Program-made: the position numbers and the translations under genes | Notes under the pieces: generated by a model | What the model saw: only the letters and a program-made list of their open reading frames with translations | Database searches by the model: none | Told to the model about the DNA's origin: nothing | Source: Rhizobium sp. | GTDB taxonomy: Bacteria; Pseudomonadota; Alphaproteobacteria; Rhizobiales; Rhizobiaceae | Direction of reading: 5' to 3' | Assembly: GCA_003527225.1 (NCBI GenBank) | Contig: DPXQ01000081.1 | Location: forward strand, 15,298-65,574 | Length of the DNA: 50,277 nucleotides | Shown: in pieces, positions 33,728-43,324 of the stretch | Layout: every line of letters begins with the position of its first letter | How positions within the stretch are numbered: the stretch's first letter is position 1

Positions 33728-34776
33728 CCAGCCCCGCCCGTGTTCTCGTCGTCGATGACAGCCCGACCATGCGCGGGCTGATCACGGCGATATTGAATTC
33801 CGATCCGGAAGTCAGTGTCGTGGGCCAGGCCGGCGATGCGATGGAAGCACGCGCGGCAATAAAGCAGCTCAATCCCGATGTTGTGACGCTCGATATCGAG
33901 ATGCCGAATATGAACGGCCTTGAATTCCTCGAAAAGATCATGACGCTGCGGCCAATGCCGGTGATCATGGTTTCGACCATGACCCATCGCGGCGCGGAAG
34001 CGACGCTTGCCGCACTCGAAATCGGGGCCTTCGATTGCGTCGGCAAGCCCGTTCCGGGCGAATCCCATCCCTTCGGCGATCTCGCCGACAAGGTGAAAGC
34101 GGCCGCCCGCTCGCTGCACCGCTATGGTGATGCGCCGAAGCCGGCCCTGGCCCCGAGTCCTGCTGCGCCAGCTGCCGATTTCCGTGTCGGGCGCAAGATC
34201 GTCGCAATCGGATCTTCGACCGGAGGCGTCGAAGCCCTGATCACGGTATTGCAGAAATTTCCGCGCAACTGCCCACCGACGGTGATTACGCAGCACATGC
34301 CACCGACCTTCACGAAGAGTTTCGCGGAGCGTCTGAACAGGATATGCGCGCCCGTCGTGGAAGAGGCGACCGATGGCGCAAGGCTCGAAATCGGCAAGAT
34401 CTACCTCGCACCGGGCGGCGATCGCCACCTGCAGGTGGTCAACGCCTCGGCTCCGAGTTGCCGGCTGGTCGAGCGGCCGCCGGTCAACGGTCACCGCCCG
34501 TCTGTCGACGTGCTATTCGATTCTGTCGCTGAACTGGCGGGCCGCAATGCCGTCGGAGTGATATTGACCGGCATGGGGCGCGACGGCGCCGCCGGATTGC
34601 TCAAGATGCGTCATGCAGGTGCGCGCACGATCGGACAGAACGAAAAGACCTGCGTGGTCTATGGCATGCCGCGCGTTGCCCAGGAACTGGGCGCGGTGGA
34701 GCAACAACTGCCGCTTGGCTCCATTGGTGAAGAAATACTCAAACTTACTGCCGCCCGAAGAGAAGGTATCGAATAA
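33724..34776 (+). CDS. cheB: chemoreceptor methylesterase/deamidase CheB
   Basis: A 350-residue two-domain enzyme that removes receptor methyl groups when phosphorylated by CheA. The receiver domain has Asp11/Asp12 and the phosphorylation site Asp57 (TLDIEMP). The esterase domain holds the catalytic triad Ser165 (IGSSTGGVE), His191 (TQHMP) and Asp287 (GMGRDGAAG), matching the spacing known in enteric CheB. The start is the ATG overlapping the cheR stop; the frame extends further upstream only inside cheR. The stop is immediately followed by the cheY2 ATG. Confidence 0.97.
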   Translation: MTSPARVLVVDDSPTMRGLITAILNSDPEVSVVGQAGDAMEARAAIKQLNPDVVTLDIEMPNMNGLEFLEKIMTLRPMPVIMVSTMTHRGAEATLAALEIGAFDCVGKPVPGESHPFGDLADKVKAAARSLHRYGDAPKPALAPSPAAPAADFRVGRKIVAIGSSTGGVEALITVLQKFPRNCPPTVITQHMPPTFTKSFAERLNRICAPVVEEATDGARLEIGKIYLAPGGDRHLQVVNASAPSCRLVERPPVNGHRPSVDVLFDSVAELAGRNAVGVILTGMGRDGAAGLLKMRHAGARTIGQNEKTCVVYGMPRVAQELGAVEQQLPLGSIGEEILKLTAARREGIE

Positions 34777-35166
34777 ATGTCTCTAGCCGAAAAAATCAAA
34801 GTTCTGATCGTCGATGATCAGGTCACGAGCCGTCTCCTCCTGAGCGATGCCTTGACCCAGCTCGGCTTCAAGCAGATCACTGCCGCCGGCGATGGCGAAC
34901 AGGGAATGAAGATCATGGAGCAGCAGCCCCATCATCTGGTCATCTCCGACTTCAACATGCCGAAGATGGACGGCTTGGTCTTCCTGCAACATGTTCGCAC
35001 CAACCCGAACACCAAGAAGGCGGCCTTCATTATCCTGACGGCACAGGGGGATCGCGCCCTTGTTCAGAAGGCGGCGCAGCTTGGCGCCAACAATGTCCTC
35101 GCTAAGCCCTTCACCATCGAGAAGATGAAGGCTGCTATCGAAGCAGTTTTCGGAGCCCTAAAATGA
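34777..35166 (+). CDS. cheY2: chemotaxis response regulator CheY2
   Basis: A 129-residue receiver-only protein. The acidic pair is Asp13/Asp14 (LIVDDQ), the phosphorylated residue Asp58 (ISDFNMP), with Thr in LTAQG and Lys in AKPFT. In Sinorhizobium the CheY encoded downstream of cheB is the main motor-binding regulator, slowing flagellar rotation when phosphorylated. The gene starts directly after the cheB stop with no gap, and overlaps cheD by ATGA. Confidence 0.95.
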   Translation: MSLAEKIKVLIVDDQVTSRLLLSDALTQLGFKQITAAGDGEQGMKIMEQQPHHLVISDFNMPKMDGLVFLQHVRTNPNTKKAAFIILTAQGDRALVQKAAQLGANNVLAKPFTIEKMKAAIEAVFGALK

Positions 35167-35717
35167 CAGGGGACAGTGCAGCTAGGCGCGTTCATATTAT
35201 TCAGGGCGAGTACAAGGTGGTGAACGATCCGAATATCGTTCTTTCTACCATTCTTGGTTCGTGCGTGGCTGCATGTCTGCGTGATCCAATGGCTGGCGTC
35301 GGTGGTATGAACCACTTTCTGTTGCCTGGATCGGCAAATCCGGCTTCAGGCGGCGGAGACGCGACCCGCTACGGGGTTCACCTCATGGAACTCCTCATCA
35401 ACGGTCTTCTGAAGAATGGTGCCCGCCGCGACCGGATCGAGGCGAAAATCTTCGGAGGCGCCAAGACGATTGCCACGTTCTCGAATGTCGGCGAGCAGAA
35501 TGCCACGTTTGCGATGCAATTCCTGAGAGATGAAGGCATCAAGGTCGTGGGTTCTTCCACGGGCGGGGAACATGGACGCAAGCTGGAATTCTGGCCCGTC
35601 AGCGGACGGGCACGTCAGTACCCTCTGACCGGTGCAGAAACACAAAAGACCGTCGCGCTGGAGCAGAGGCCGGTTTTCGCTCCGAAACCAGCCGAAAGTT
35701 CGATCGAATTCTTCTGA
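35163..35717 (+). CDS. cheD: chemoreceptor glutamine deamidase CheD
   Basis: CheD deamidates glutamines on chemoreceptors and in some species interacts with CheC. The 184-residue protein has the catalytic cysteine in ILGSCVAAC (Cys34) and the histidine in GGMNHFLLP (His51), then KIFGGAKT and the [13 protein letters not shown] region. No cheC gene is present in the window, which is usual for rhizobia. It is coupled to cheY2 by an ATGA overlap and followed 14 bases later by cheT. Confidence 0.96.
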   Translation: MTGDSAARRVHIIQGEYKVVNDPNIVLSTILGSCVAACLRDPMAGVGGMNHFLLPGSANPASGGGDATRYGVHLMELLINGLLKNGARRDRIEAKIFGGAKTIATFSNVGEQNATFAMQFLRDEGIKVVGSSTGGEHGRKLEFWPVSGRARQYPLTGAETQKTVALEQRPVFAPKPAESSIEFF

Positions 35718-35731
35718 GCATTGGAAGCAGC

Positions 35732-36121
35732 ATGAACAACGAAGATAATAGGGAGACCACGAACGTGGAAGAAGCGCTGCCGGAAATCCTGATGCGGGTC
35801 GTGACAGAACTCCATGATGTGGCCTACCTGATCGAACGGGTCGAACCGCAACTGCTGGAGTTGGGCGGCGCCAGCGTTCTCGAACACCCCGATAGTCTCA
35901 AGGTCATGCAAGGTATCGATCTCGCGGTGCAGAAGACCCGCGGACTGGCCGAGTTCATCGACACGATCACCGGCTCCATTCCCGGCGAGTGGATGGTCGA
36001 TATGACGACAGCGCTCAGTCTGGTCAAGCTCGCCGAGATGCAGAAGGCGCTCAGCGCGGGGATGCGCCATGGTCATTCTCAGCCGCTGGACAAGGCAGCC
36101 GGCGACTTCGATTTCTTTTGA
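35732..36121 (+). CDS. cheT: chemotaxis accessory protein CheT
   Basis: A 129-residue protein at the last position of the che operon, equivalent to the former Orf10 (CheT) of Sinorhizobium, which has been linked to signal termination and adaptation. A helical segment contains Asp63-x-x-x-Gln67 (GIDLAVQKTR), like the active-site motif DxxxQ of the CheY phosphatase CheZ, and the protein ends in an acidic and aromatic tail (GDFDFF), which recalls the CheY-binding tail of CheZ. It is much shorter than CheZ. Whether it is a phosphatase cannot be told by eye. A terminator-like hairpin follows. Confidence 0.82.
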   Translation: MNNEDNRETTNVEEALPEILMRVVTELHDVAYLIERVEPQLLELGGASVLEHPDSLKVMQGIDLAVQKTRGLAEFIDTITGSIPGEWMVDMTTALSLVKLAEMQKALSAGMRHGHSQPLDKAAGDFDFF

Positions 36122-36147
36122 TCGCCAGGCGCTGTTTTGCATAGCGG

Positions 36148-36176
36148 AATCTCCCGGTGCCACGCTGGGGGATTTT
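36148..36176 (+). terminator. terminator-like hairpin after cheT
   Basis: AATCTCCC (36148-36155) pairs with GGGGGATT (36167-36174) with one G-U pair, followed by TT. It separates the che genes from fliF, which then needs its own promoter. Confidence 0.4.
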
Positions 36177-36212
36177 GCGTCGTAGTTTCGGCAAACACGC
36201 GAGTGCGAAACG

Positions 36213-36222
36213 TTCGCACAAG
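36213..36222 (+). promoter_or_regulatory. CGCAAG-type element before fliF
   Basis: TTCGCACAAG lies 67 bases before the fliF start. It resembles TTCGCGCAAG, CTCACGCAAG and CCCACGCAAG found in front of the other flagellar transcription units in this window. Confidence 0.35.
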
Positions 36223-36289
36223 TTTCGATTTCTAATGTCTCGCCAAGGGCAAAAAGCCCCAAACCTTTCTTATGATGGTGCGAGACAGA

Positions 36290-37975
36290 ATGAATCTGTT
36301 AAATCAATCACTTCAGGTTTTTAAGAACTTGGCGTCACTGGGTCAGACGCGACTCCTGGCTATGGCCGGTGTCGGAGTCGTCTCGATCGCTCTTGTCCTC
36401 GCCGCTGCCATATTCGTCAACAAGCCGGCTTATGAGACCCTCTATACAGGGCTGGAATCGGCGGATCTCAATCAAGTCAGCATCGCGCTTGCCGAATCGG
36501 GCATCGACTTCGAGGTCGGATCGGACGGCAAGAGCATCAAGGTTCCCGCCGGAATGACAGGAAAGGCCCGGCTGCTCCTCGCAGAGCGCGGTTTGCCCAA
36601 TAGTGCCAATGCCGGTTACGAACTTTTCGACAATGTTGGTTCGCTCGGGCTGACCTCGTTCATGCAGGAGGTCACCCGGGTTCGCGCACTTGAAGGCGAA
36701 GTCGCCCGCACCATCCAGCAGATCAGCGGCATTGCGGCCGCTCGCGTCCATATCGTCATGCCAGACGTCGGCAACTTCCGCCGTGGTGAACAGAAGCCAA
36801 CGGCGTCCGTCATGATTCGCGCCGGGAGCGAAGCCGGCCGCAAGGCAGCCGCATCGATTCGCCACCTTGTGGCCTCGTCGGTTCCCGGCCTCGATGTCGA
36901 GGACGTGACCATTCTCGATTCGACCGGTCAGCTACTGGCCTCCGGCGACGAGTTGGGCGCGCCGGCTACCCGCTCGCTTGGCGTCGTTCAGTCGTTCCAG
37001 CAGGAAATCGAATCGAATATCGACAAGGCCCTTGCCCCATTCCTGGGGATGGACAATTTCCGCTCCAGCGTGACCGCGGAGCTCAATACCGACGCGCAGC
37101 AGATCCAGGAAACCATCTACGATCCGGAATCGCGCGTGGAACGCTCTGTCCGCATCGTCAAGGAAGAGCAGAAGTCCCAGCAGCGTCAGACCGATACTGC
37201 AGCGACGGTGGAACAGAACGTGCCGCAGGGCAATGTCCAGGGCACGGGAGGAGGCCCCGAATCTTCCGATCAGCAGGACAAGAAGGAAGAGCAGACCAAC
37301 TACGAGATCAATAGCAAGACCGTGGCGACCGTCCGCAACAGCTATAAGGTCGAGAAAGTCTCTGTCGCTGTCGTCGTCAACAAGGGCCGCATAGCCAAGA
37401 TGGTCGGCGAACCGGCCGATCAGGGGAAGATTGACGCCTACCTCGCCGAAATGCAGAAGATCGTCAGTTCCGCAGCCGGCCTTGACACGGCCCGCGGCGA
37501 CGTCGTGACCCTGATCGCCATGGACTTCCTTGAAAACCAGCTTCTGGAAGAAGCGGCCACTGGCCCCGGCGTCATGGATATTCTGGGCCGCAATCTCGGT
37601 GGCATCATCAACTCGCTCGCCTTCGTTGCAGTCGCCTTCCTGATCGTCTGGATGGGGATCCGTCCGATGGTCCGTACCGTCGGCGGAGTGGCAAGCGTCG
37701 CAGGTGGTGGCGTCGAGGAAGCCGCAGGCCTCGAGCTGCCGGACTTCTCGCCCGCAATGGCCGGCGGCGGCGGTGGCGCCCTGATGGATGGCTTCGGCGC
37801 GGATTTCGGCTTCGACAGCACCGACGACCTGCTGACGATGGACGACGACCCGAATGGCGGTTTCAACCGTCGGGTCAAGGAAGGACCGGAGCGCCGCCTG
37901 TCGCGGATGGTGGAAATCTCGGAAGAGCGAGCCGCCAAGATCCTTCGCAAATGGGCTGTCGACAAGGCCGCCTGA
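36290..37975 (+). CDS. fliF: flagellar MS-ring protein FliF
   Basis: FliF builds the MS ring in the inner membrane, the base on which the flagellum assembles. The protein of 561 residues has an N-terminal membrane helix (AGVGVVSIALVLAAAIFV, about 20-40), the YscJ/FliF periplasmic domains (about 45-300), a second helix (LGGIINSLAFVAVAFLIVWMG, about 440-460) and a C-terminal FliG-binding tail (EERAAKILRKWA). The region about 290-340 is rich in Gln, Glu and Lys. The ATG at 36290 matches the family start MNLLNQSLQV; an ATG at 36272 adds six residues. A terminator follows. Confidence 0.97.
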   Translation: MNLLNQSLQVFKNLASLGQTRLLAMAGVGVVSIALVLAAAIFVNKPAYETLYTGLESADLNQVSIALAESGIDFEVGSDGKSIKVPAGMTGKARLLLAERGLPNSANAGYELFDNVGSLGLTSFMQEVTRVRALEGEVARTIQQISGIAAARVHIVMPDVGNFRRGEQKPTASVMIRAGSEAGRKAAASIRHLVASSVPGLDVEDVTILDSTGQLLASGDELGAPATRSLGVVQSFQQEIESNIDKALAPFLGMDNFRSSVTAELNTDAQQIQETIYDPESRVERSVRIVKEEQKSQQRQTDTAATVEQNVPQGNVQGTGGGPESSDQQDKKEEQTNYEINSKTVATVRNSYKVEKVSVAVVVNKGRIAKMVGEPADQGKIDAYLAEMQKIVSSAAGLDTARGDVVTLIAMDFLENQLLEEAATGPGVMDILGRNLGGIINSLAFVAVAFLIVWMGIRPMVRTVGGVASVAGGGVEEAAGLELPDFSPAMAGGGGGALMDGFGADFGFDSTDDLLTMDDDPNGGFNRRVKEGPERRLSRMVEISEERAAKILRKWAVDKAA

Positions 37976-37998
37976 TCCTGGAGCTAACAATAATCTCC

Positions 37999-38038
37999 AC
38001 GCCGCACCAGACTCCTGGCGCGGCGTTTCTCGTTTGTT
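37999..38038 (+). terminator. Rho-independent terminator after fliF
   Basis: ACGCCGC (37999-38005) pairs with GCGGCGT (38020-38026), and an inner stem pairs CCAG (38007-38010) with CTGG (38015-38018). TTTCTCGTTTGTT follows. The rest of the 329-base gap to visN, 38039-38304, shows no gene and presumably holds the visNR promoter. Confidence 0.6.
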
Positions 38039-38304
38039 GCAGGGAATGGGAAGGCAACGGCGGCTGTTTCTGCCGGTACCGCTGGAACGCTGCAGGTCCG
38101 CCACATGCGAACCGCATATTTGTCTTTCTGCAAGTTGGGGAAGCTTCAACTCAGCGTTTTGGTTTTTGGGTCTTTGTCTTCTATCATGCCTATGATTCGT
38201 CGGGCTGACGGATTGGCAATACGTATCCCGGGAGAAGGGCGGCCTTCCGGAGATGAAGGTGGTGTCTTCGAGCGGCCGTTTCGTCCCTGGAAGGGGGAAA
38301 CAGA

Positions 38305-39051
38305 ATGGATGCGGAGTTAGTAAGGGAGGTTCTTGGGAATAAAAGCCGAACCATGTTCGAACCGGATACATCCCCCAGAACCTTGTCGAAGGAACAGCTT
38401 CTCCAGAAACTGGCGATTGCCGCGCAAGCTGGCAATATAGGCAGCAGTCTGCGCACCCTTACCGACTATGTCGGTGCCACCCATTTTCTCCTCGCACGTT
38501 TTGATCTCGTCCAGGAGCAGGGGCTTGATTTCGTCGTTTGCTCCGATTGGCCGTTCGATCTTGTCCGCCGCCTCGATCACGAACTCGCCGCGACCCATTC
38601 CCGTACAACCGAACTCGAAAAATGTCTTTCTCTCTTGCAACCGAAGTTCGCGCTCCTGCCGGATGACGCCGATGCTCCGCAAGGCATCGGCCGGCAGTAT
38701 TGCTCGCTCACATTCAATGTCGGACGAACGCGGTTTTCGTTGCTGCTGCTGTATCGCGGAGATTTCGTCCTGTCTCCGGAGAGGCTGCGCGAGGTCGGGC
38801 TCCTCAGTGGATATTGCGTTAGCCTGTCGACCAGTAAGGGGCAGAAAGTCGACCGGGAATTCGAACTGACGGATCGCGAGATCGAGTGCCTGTTCTGGAT
38901 TGCCGAGGGCAAGACTAGCGACGAGATTGCCGTGATCCTCGGGATCTCGCGCAACACGATCAACAACTACATCACGAGCGTCATGCGCAAGACGGCAACC
39001 AAGACCCGTTCCGAGGCCATCGCCTATGCGGTCCGGAATAATCTTGTATAG
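38305..39051 (+). CDS. visN: LuxR-type master motility regulator VisN
   Basis: VisN and VisR act together at the top of the rhizobial flagellar and chemotaxis hierarchy. The 248-residue protein has an N-terminal ligand-binding-like domain (about 20-175, similar to the autoinducer-binding fold) and a C-terminal LuxR helix-turn-helix (LTDREIECLFWIAEGKTSDEI, ISRNTINNYI, about 188-248). A GGAAGGGGG ribosome site lies shortly upstream. It is placed between a terminator and visR, 10 bases away, so the pair forms its own operon. The ligand, if any, is unknown. Confidence 0.93.
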   Translation: MDAELVREVLGNKSRTMFEPDTSPRTLSKEQLLQKLAIAAQAGNIGSSLRTLTDYVGATHFLLARFDLVQEQGLDFVVCSDWPFDLVRRLDHELAATHSRTTELEKCLSLLQPKFALLPDDADAPQGIGRQYCSLTFNVGRTRFSLLLLYRGDFVLSPERLREVGLLSGYCVSLSTSKGQKVDREFELTDREIECLFWIAEGKTSDEIAVILGISRNTINNYITSVMRKTATKTRSEAIAYAVRNNLV

Positions 39052-39061
39052 GGAATAGCCG

Positions 39062-39811
39062 ATGAGATATCCGCACGATCCGCTCGACGCGGGCAGCGAA
39101 AACCTCCAGGCCAGCCATACGCGGCGGCCCACGAACCGATCGGATATCTTCCCGAAGCTCGTTGCGCTACAGAAGGCCCTCAATGCGCGGGGATTTGCCG
39201 TATTGAAGGCGGTGGGCGGTGGAGTTCCCGGCAAGCGCAAGCTCGCAACCGAGTTCGAAAACTGGTCGGTGACGATACCCGCAGGCACCGATGCCTTCAT
39301 CGCCGCCCATGGAGAGACTCTTCTCGCGCACCTCGACAGCTCGTTGCTTCCCCTTACGTGGAATGCGCAAGACAGCGCGAGCTTTGCCGACACCTCCGAT
39401 TTCTCGTCATTCGTGGTGCACCTGAAGCCCCGCATCCTTCCCTATTCGGGCATCGCGTTTCCCGTCCGTCTCGGAGCGTCCGGCAACGGCTATGTGCTGT
39501 TTGCCATTACGAACGGACTGGACATCCAGGGCGAGCTGATCATTGACGTGCATGGCCGCAGCTGCAAGATCATGATGGACATCCTGTCGATGGAGGAGCG
39601 CCGCTCACTGCCTTCCGAAACCTTGAGCGATCGCGAGATTACCTGCCTGCAACTGGCGGGCGACGGGCGCATCAGCGAGGAGATAGCCGAAAAGCTCGGG
39701 CTATCGGTCCATACCGTCAACGCCTATCTCGGTTCGGCGACTATCAAGCTCGACTCGGTCAATCGCATCCAGGCGATCGCGAAGGCGATAAGACTCGGCT
39801 ATATAAATTGA
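39062..39811 (+). CDS. visR: LuxR-type master motility regulator VisR
   Basis: The partner of VisN, 249 residues, with the same architecture: an N-terminal sensory-like domain (about 25-180) and a C-terminal LuxR helix-turn-helix (LSDREITCLQLAGDGRISEEI, LGLSVHTVNAYL, about 188-249). In Sinorhizobium both genes are needed for expression of the regulon, probably as a heterodimer. The two proteins here share only the general fold and the DNA-binding end. It is 10 bases downstream of visN. A convergent gene begins 21 bases after its stop. Confidence 0.93.
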   Translation: MRYPHDPLDAGSENLQASHTRRPTNRSDIFPKLVALQKALNARGFAVLKAVGGGVPGKRKLATEFENWSVTIPAGTDAFIAAHGETLLAHLDSSLLPLTWNAQDSASFADTSDFSSFVVHLKPRILPYSGIAFPVRLGASGNGYVLFAITNGLDIQGELIIDVHGRSCKIMMDILSMEERRSLPSETLSDREITCLQLAGDGRISEEIAEKLGLSVHTVNAYLGSATIKLDSVNRIQAIAKAIRLGYIN

Positions 39812-39832
39812 ATCCCTAGACGGGCCCGCTGC

Positions 39833-40273
39833 TCAGCTGAAGAGCGGCGACGATGTGTTCGCGGCGAAGCGGGCTTCCCTGAGGCTTGTCTCCAGGAAGT
39901 GGGTATTCTGGTCCGGGTCGCTGGACGGGTTCTGAAAGGCCACGTGATTGATCTCCAGGCCCGCATGGTCCTTTGCGAGCGTCAGCTGTGCGTAGATCGT
40001 GACGTCCTTTGGCTTTATCTCGAGGTCGAGAACGACCTCGGGCGGACCGCCCCACTCAAGACGGTATTCTCCGCCGGCGCCGAAATTTACCGTGCCCGGA
40101 TGGAAGTAGAGTTCCGCCGCCGACGAAACCAGGTCGGCGATGTTGCCATATAGCTCGAACCGCAACAGCGAGATCAGGTCGGCCGCGTCCAGCAACCGCA
40201 ATTCGGTCGCGACAGGGCTGATCGCCTCAGCGACAATTTGTTCACGCTGATCGGTATAGGGGCATTTTTTCAT
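39833..40273 (-). CDS. conserved hypothetical protein downstream of flhB
   Basis: A 146-residue protein with no signal, membrane helix or motif that I recognise. It starts MKKCPYTDQRE and contains an even mix of helical and beta-rich stretches, with charged segments such as DLEIKPKDVTIYAQ. It starts 5 bases after the flhB stop on the same strand, so it is the last gene of the motA-fliM-fliN-fliG-flhB operon. I recall a gene of this kind at this place in other rhizobia, which favours a role in flagellar assembly or its control, but no function can be read from the sequence. Confidence 0.72.
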   Translation of the reverse strand: MKKCPYTDQREQIVAEAISPVATELRLLDAADLISLLRFELYGNIADLVSSAAELYFHPGTVNFGAGGEYRLEWGGPPEVVLDLEIKPKDVTIYAQLTLAKDHAGLEINHVAFQNPSSDPDQNTHFLETSLREARFAANTSSPLFS

Positions 40274-40278
40274 CGCGC

Positions 40279-41361
40279 TTAGCGTACCCGTCTCTTTGGG
40301 GCTTTCGCGGCATAGACCCGATGCACGAGTTCTGCCACAGCCTTGTAAAATATCGACGGAATCACACTATCGACCGAGACTTGCGCAAACATGGAGCGGG
40401 CGAGTGGTGGATCTTCGAAAATCGGTATGTCGTTCTGCTGGGCGATTTCGCGAATCTTGAGCGCGACGAGATCCTGCCCCTTGGCAATGACGACCGGGGC
40501 ATCGCTTTCCTCGCGCACATAGCGCAACGCGACTGCATAGTGCGTGGGATTCGTGATGACGAGGGTTGCGCGAGGAACGTTGTTGATCATGCGCCGGCGT
40601 GCCCGGTCGCGGGCGATCGAGCGCTGTCTCGACTTGATGATCGGGTCGCCTTGGGCCTGCTTGAACTCGTCCTTGACCTCCTGTTTGGTCATGCGCAACT
40701 CGGTAAACCAGTGATGTCGCGTCCAGAAGAAGTCCACGATCGCGAGTATCGCCGTCGCGAACAGGATGATGATCATGATCTTTTTCAGGATCGTGGCGAA
40801 CTTCACGAAGATCACCTGCGGATCGGAGAACATGGCGTCGAGCGTTCCGAAGTATTCGGACCTGAGGGCGATGACCATGATCGCTGAGACGATCACGATC
40901 TTGAAGAGCGATTTGCCGAACTCGATCAGCCCCCTTACGCTGAAAAGTCGTTCCCAGCCCTTGGAGAGCGATATGCGCGATGTCTGCGGTCGGATCCGCT
41001 CCAGCACGAAACTCGGGATGTTTTGCAGCACGTTGGAGCCGATGCCGAAGGCGATGAAGAGCGCCATGGCGGGAAAGAGAAGCGCACCTGCGTCCCATCC
41101 GAGGTGGACGAAGAGCGAGACGACGTCGGTCGCTGTGAATATCTGCCACTGGTCCGGCTTTTCGAAGAGGTCGCGCAAGGATTCGCCCACCCTCGCGACC
41201 CCGGAAGGCAGGAAGAACACCAGATAGAGATAGAATGCCAGCGCCGATGCAAAGACGGGAACCTCCCGCGAGGAAGGCAGGTTGCCCTTCTCGGCCGCGT
41301 CCCGCTGTTTCTTCTCTGTCGGGGCTTCTGTTTTACTGTCTTTGTCCTGATCGTCAGACAA
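40279..41361 (-). CDS. flhB: flagellar export switch protein FlhB
   Basis: FlhB is part of the flagellar type III export gate and sets substrate order from rod/hook to filament. The 360-residue protein has an N-terminal basic stretch [18 protein letters not shown], four membrane helices and a cytoplasmic domain with the self-cleavage site NPTH (Asn271-Pro272). I chose the TTG start at 41361, where the family N-terminus begins; the longer frame adds unrelated residues. The 232-base gap to fliG (41362-41593) contains a CCGGTC-AGTA-GACCGG hairpin (41417-41432) but no other gene. Confidence 0.95.
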   Translation of the reverse strand: MSDDQDKDSKTEAPTEKKQRDAAEKGNLPSSREVPVFASALAFYLYLVFFLPSGVARVGESLRDLFEKPDQWQIFTATDVVSLFVHLGWDAGALLFPAMALFIAFGIGSNVLQNIPSFVLERIRPQTSRISLSKGWERLFSVRGLIEFGKSLFKIVIVSAIMVIALRSEYFGTLDAMFSDPQVIFVKFATILKKIMIIILFATAILAIVDFFWTRHHWFTELRMTKQEVKDEFKQAQGDPIIKSRQRSIARDRARRRMINNVPRATLVITNPTHYAVALRYVREESDAPVVIAKGQDLVALKIREIAQQNDIPIFEDPPLARSMFAQVSVDSVIPSIFYKAVAELVHRVYAAKAPKRRVR

Positions 41362-41593
41362 GCCCTGTTCCCTTGTTCGCCAGGAATGTGCTGGGGAAGA
41401 CAGGCCCTCCGGGCGACCGGTCAGTAGACCGGGCTTGCCTCTTGCTGCTGCGTTCCGAAGCAACGTTCGCGGTCGCCGGACCGTGTCCCTGTCCGATAGC
41501 TTGGCTCTGTAGCGATGACAAGCTAGCCGCCCGCCGGATTGCATTCAATCGGCAGGCGGAGCAAGCGCGGGGTTTTCAACAGTTGGCCGCCCG

Positions 41594-42634
41594 TCACGCA
41601 GCCTGCGATTGGTCGCCTTCGGTTTCCTTGAGCTGGATCTGGCCGGAATTGGCCAGCCGGATTGCTTCCTGGGCCACGGCGCGGCGGGCAATGGCGATCT
41701 CGCGAGGATTGATGCCTGTCGTACCGGCGACCAGATCGGATTCGATCATGCGGCGCTGGCGGGGGCTGATTGCCGACAGCACGCATTCGCGGATTTCGGC
41801 CGAGGCGCCGCGCAGCGCCATCGTGAGGATATCTGCCGAGATGTCGTTGAGCAGCAAGACGCGGCTGCGCTGTGGCATGGCCAGCAGGTCTTCGAACAGG
41901 AAGATCTTCGGACGGACCTTGTTGACCGATTCCTTGCTGATCGATTCTAGCGAATTGAGCAGGGTATCGACATCCGGCTTGTCGAGTTCGTTCATCAGTT
42001 CTGCAACCTTGGCCGAACCGGCCGAGCTGCGTTCCGCCTCGATCTCCGCAATCAGCTCGTAAACGCGTTTCTCGATGATCTGGGCCGCTTTCGGGCTGAC
42101 ATTCTTGAGATTGACCGTGCGGTTCATGATATCGGCACGGCGGCTTTCCGGTAGCTTCAGGAGCACCTTGGCGCCAAATGACGACGGTAGCATCGAGAGA
42201 ATATAGGCTACGGTTTGGGGATGTTCGCGCATCAGGAATTTTGCGATGAAATCCGGATCGGCATCCTGGAGACGGTCCCAGATCGAGGCTTCATAGGCCT
42301 GGAACGCGGTGCGGCGGCCGAGTAGGCCGTCCACTTCTTCCGGTGTCAGGCCTTCCTCGAGAATGCTCTCGATCGCCTTGGCATTGTCCATCAAGCCCGC
42401 ACCTTCGGTGAACAGGTCTTCGAATTCGTTGACGAGTTCGGCCAGTTCATCCGGCGGGATCGTCCGCAAGGTCTGGGCAGATGCGATGATGGTCTGCAAT
42501 TCGTTTTGCGTGAAGTACTTCAAGAGCTTGCCGGCGACACCCTTGCCCATCGCCAGCAGAACCGCGGCCGCCTTGTCTGCCTGGGACAGCGGTTTCCCTG
42601 ATACCGGGCCGCCGAAATCGTCAAAGTCCATCAT
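41594..42634 (-). CDS. fliG: flagellar motor switch protein FliG
   Basis: FliG links the MS ring to the C ring and contacts MotA to make torque. The 346-residue protein has the N-terminal FliF-binding domain (SQADKAAAVLLAMGK), the middle domain with the conserved EHPQTVAYILS block and the C-terminal domain with charged residues of the torque helix (FLFEDLLAMPQRSRVLLLND region and following). Start ATG at 42634 has a GAGAGGAAAGA ribosome site. It lies 29 bases after fliN in the motor operon. Confidence 0.97.
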   Translation of the reverse strand: MMDFDDFGGPVSGKPLSQADKAAAVLLAMGKGVAGKLLKYFTQNELQTIIASAQTLRTIPPDELAELVNEFEDLFTEGAGLMDNAKAIESILEEGLTPEEVDGLLGRRTAFQAYEASIWDRLQDADPDFIAKFLMREHPQTVAYILSMLPSSFGAKVLLKLPESRRADIMNRTVNLKNVSPKAAQIIEKRVYELIAEIEAERSSAGSAKVAELMNELDKPDVDTLLNSLESISKESVNKVRPKIFLFEDLLAMPQRSRVLLLNDISADILTMALRGASAEIRECVLSAISPRQRRMIESDLVAGTTGINPREIAIARRAVAQEAIRLANSGQIQLKETEGDQSQAA

Positions 42635-42663
42635 GGTCTTTCCTCTCTGCCCCTGGAACGGGG

Positions 42664-43260
42664 TCAGGGCAACTTCGTACTCATCACTTCGATCAGTTTT
42701 ACGCCAAAGCGGGTGTCGTCATTGTCAAGCACTGTGATCTCGCCGCGAGCGATGCGGCGGCCGTTCACGGTGATCTCGACCGGCTCGCCGATCTTCTTGT
42801 CGAGCGCTATGATGGCGCCCTCCTCGAGATTCATCAGGCCGGAGACCTGCATGCGGCTTGAGCCGAGCACGATCTGGAGATCGATCGGAATATCCATGAT
42901 CAGGTCGAGATTCGACGTCAGCGAGCTGCCCGGCTCCGCTGCCTGTGCCGGCGTCGGTTCAGAATGGGCGGAAAATGGGTCGCTGCCGAAGGCATCCGCG
43001 CCGAAATCCGTGCTTTCGACGTCGATCGAGGGGCCGCCGAAATCGGATTCGAAGGCCGACAGGTCACCGGCACTGTCGAGCGGATTGGCAAAGTCTCCGC
43101 CAATGCCCGATTCGAAATCTGCGCCGATGTCGGGCAGTGTTCCTTCCGAATCGTTCTTCAATACGCCGCGCAGATCATCGACTGCCTGATCGAAATCGGC
43201 ATCCGAGCCCATCATCGACAGCGCGTCATCTTCGGTTACAGGTGTCTTTTTCGTAGCCAT
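42664..43260 (-). CDS. fliN: flagellar motor switch protein FliN
   Basis: FliN forms the base of the C ring with FliM. Here it is 198 residues, longer than enteric FliN (about 137), because of an acidic, Ser/Gly/Asp-rich N-terminal extension (about 1-115), as in other rhizobia. The SpoA domain is at the end: LIMDIPIDLQIVLGSSRM, LEEGAIIALDKKIGEPVEI, VNGRRIARGEI. The gene sits between fliM and fliG in the motor operon. Confidence 0.95.
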   Translation of the reverse strand: MATKKTPVTEDDALSMMGSDADFDQAVDDLRGVLKNDSEGTLPDIGADFESGIGGDFANPLDSAGDLSAFESDFGGPSIDVESTDFGADAFGSDPFSAHSEPTPAQAAEPGSSLTSNLDLIMDIPIDLQIVLGSSRMQVSGLMNLEEGAIIALDKKIGEPVEITVNGRRIARGEITVLDNDDTRFGVKLIEVMSTKLP

Positions 43261-43324
43261 GAAATCATTATTCCTGTCGAAACTTGCCTCAACCTGCCTT
43301 ATCGAAGGCGGCGGCTGAAATGGC

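Noticed and set aside
36932..38371. 479-codon minus-strand frame opposite fliF
   Set aside because: It is a mirror of fliF running through the terminator into visN, without any domain.
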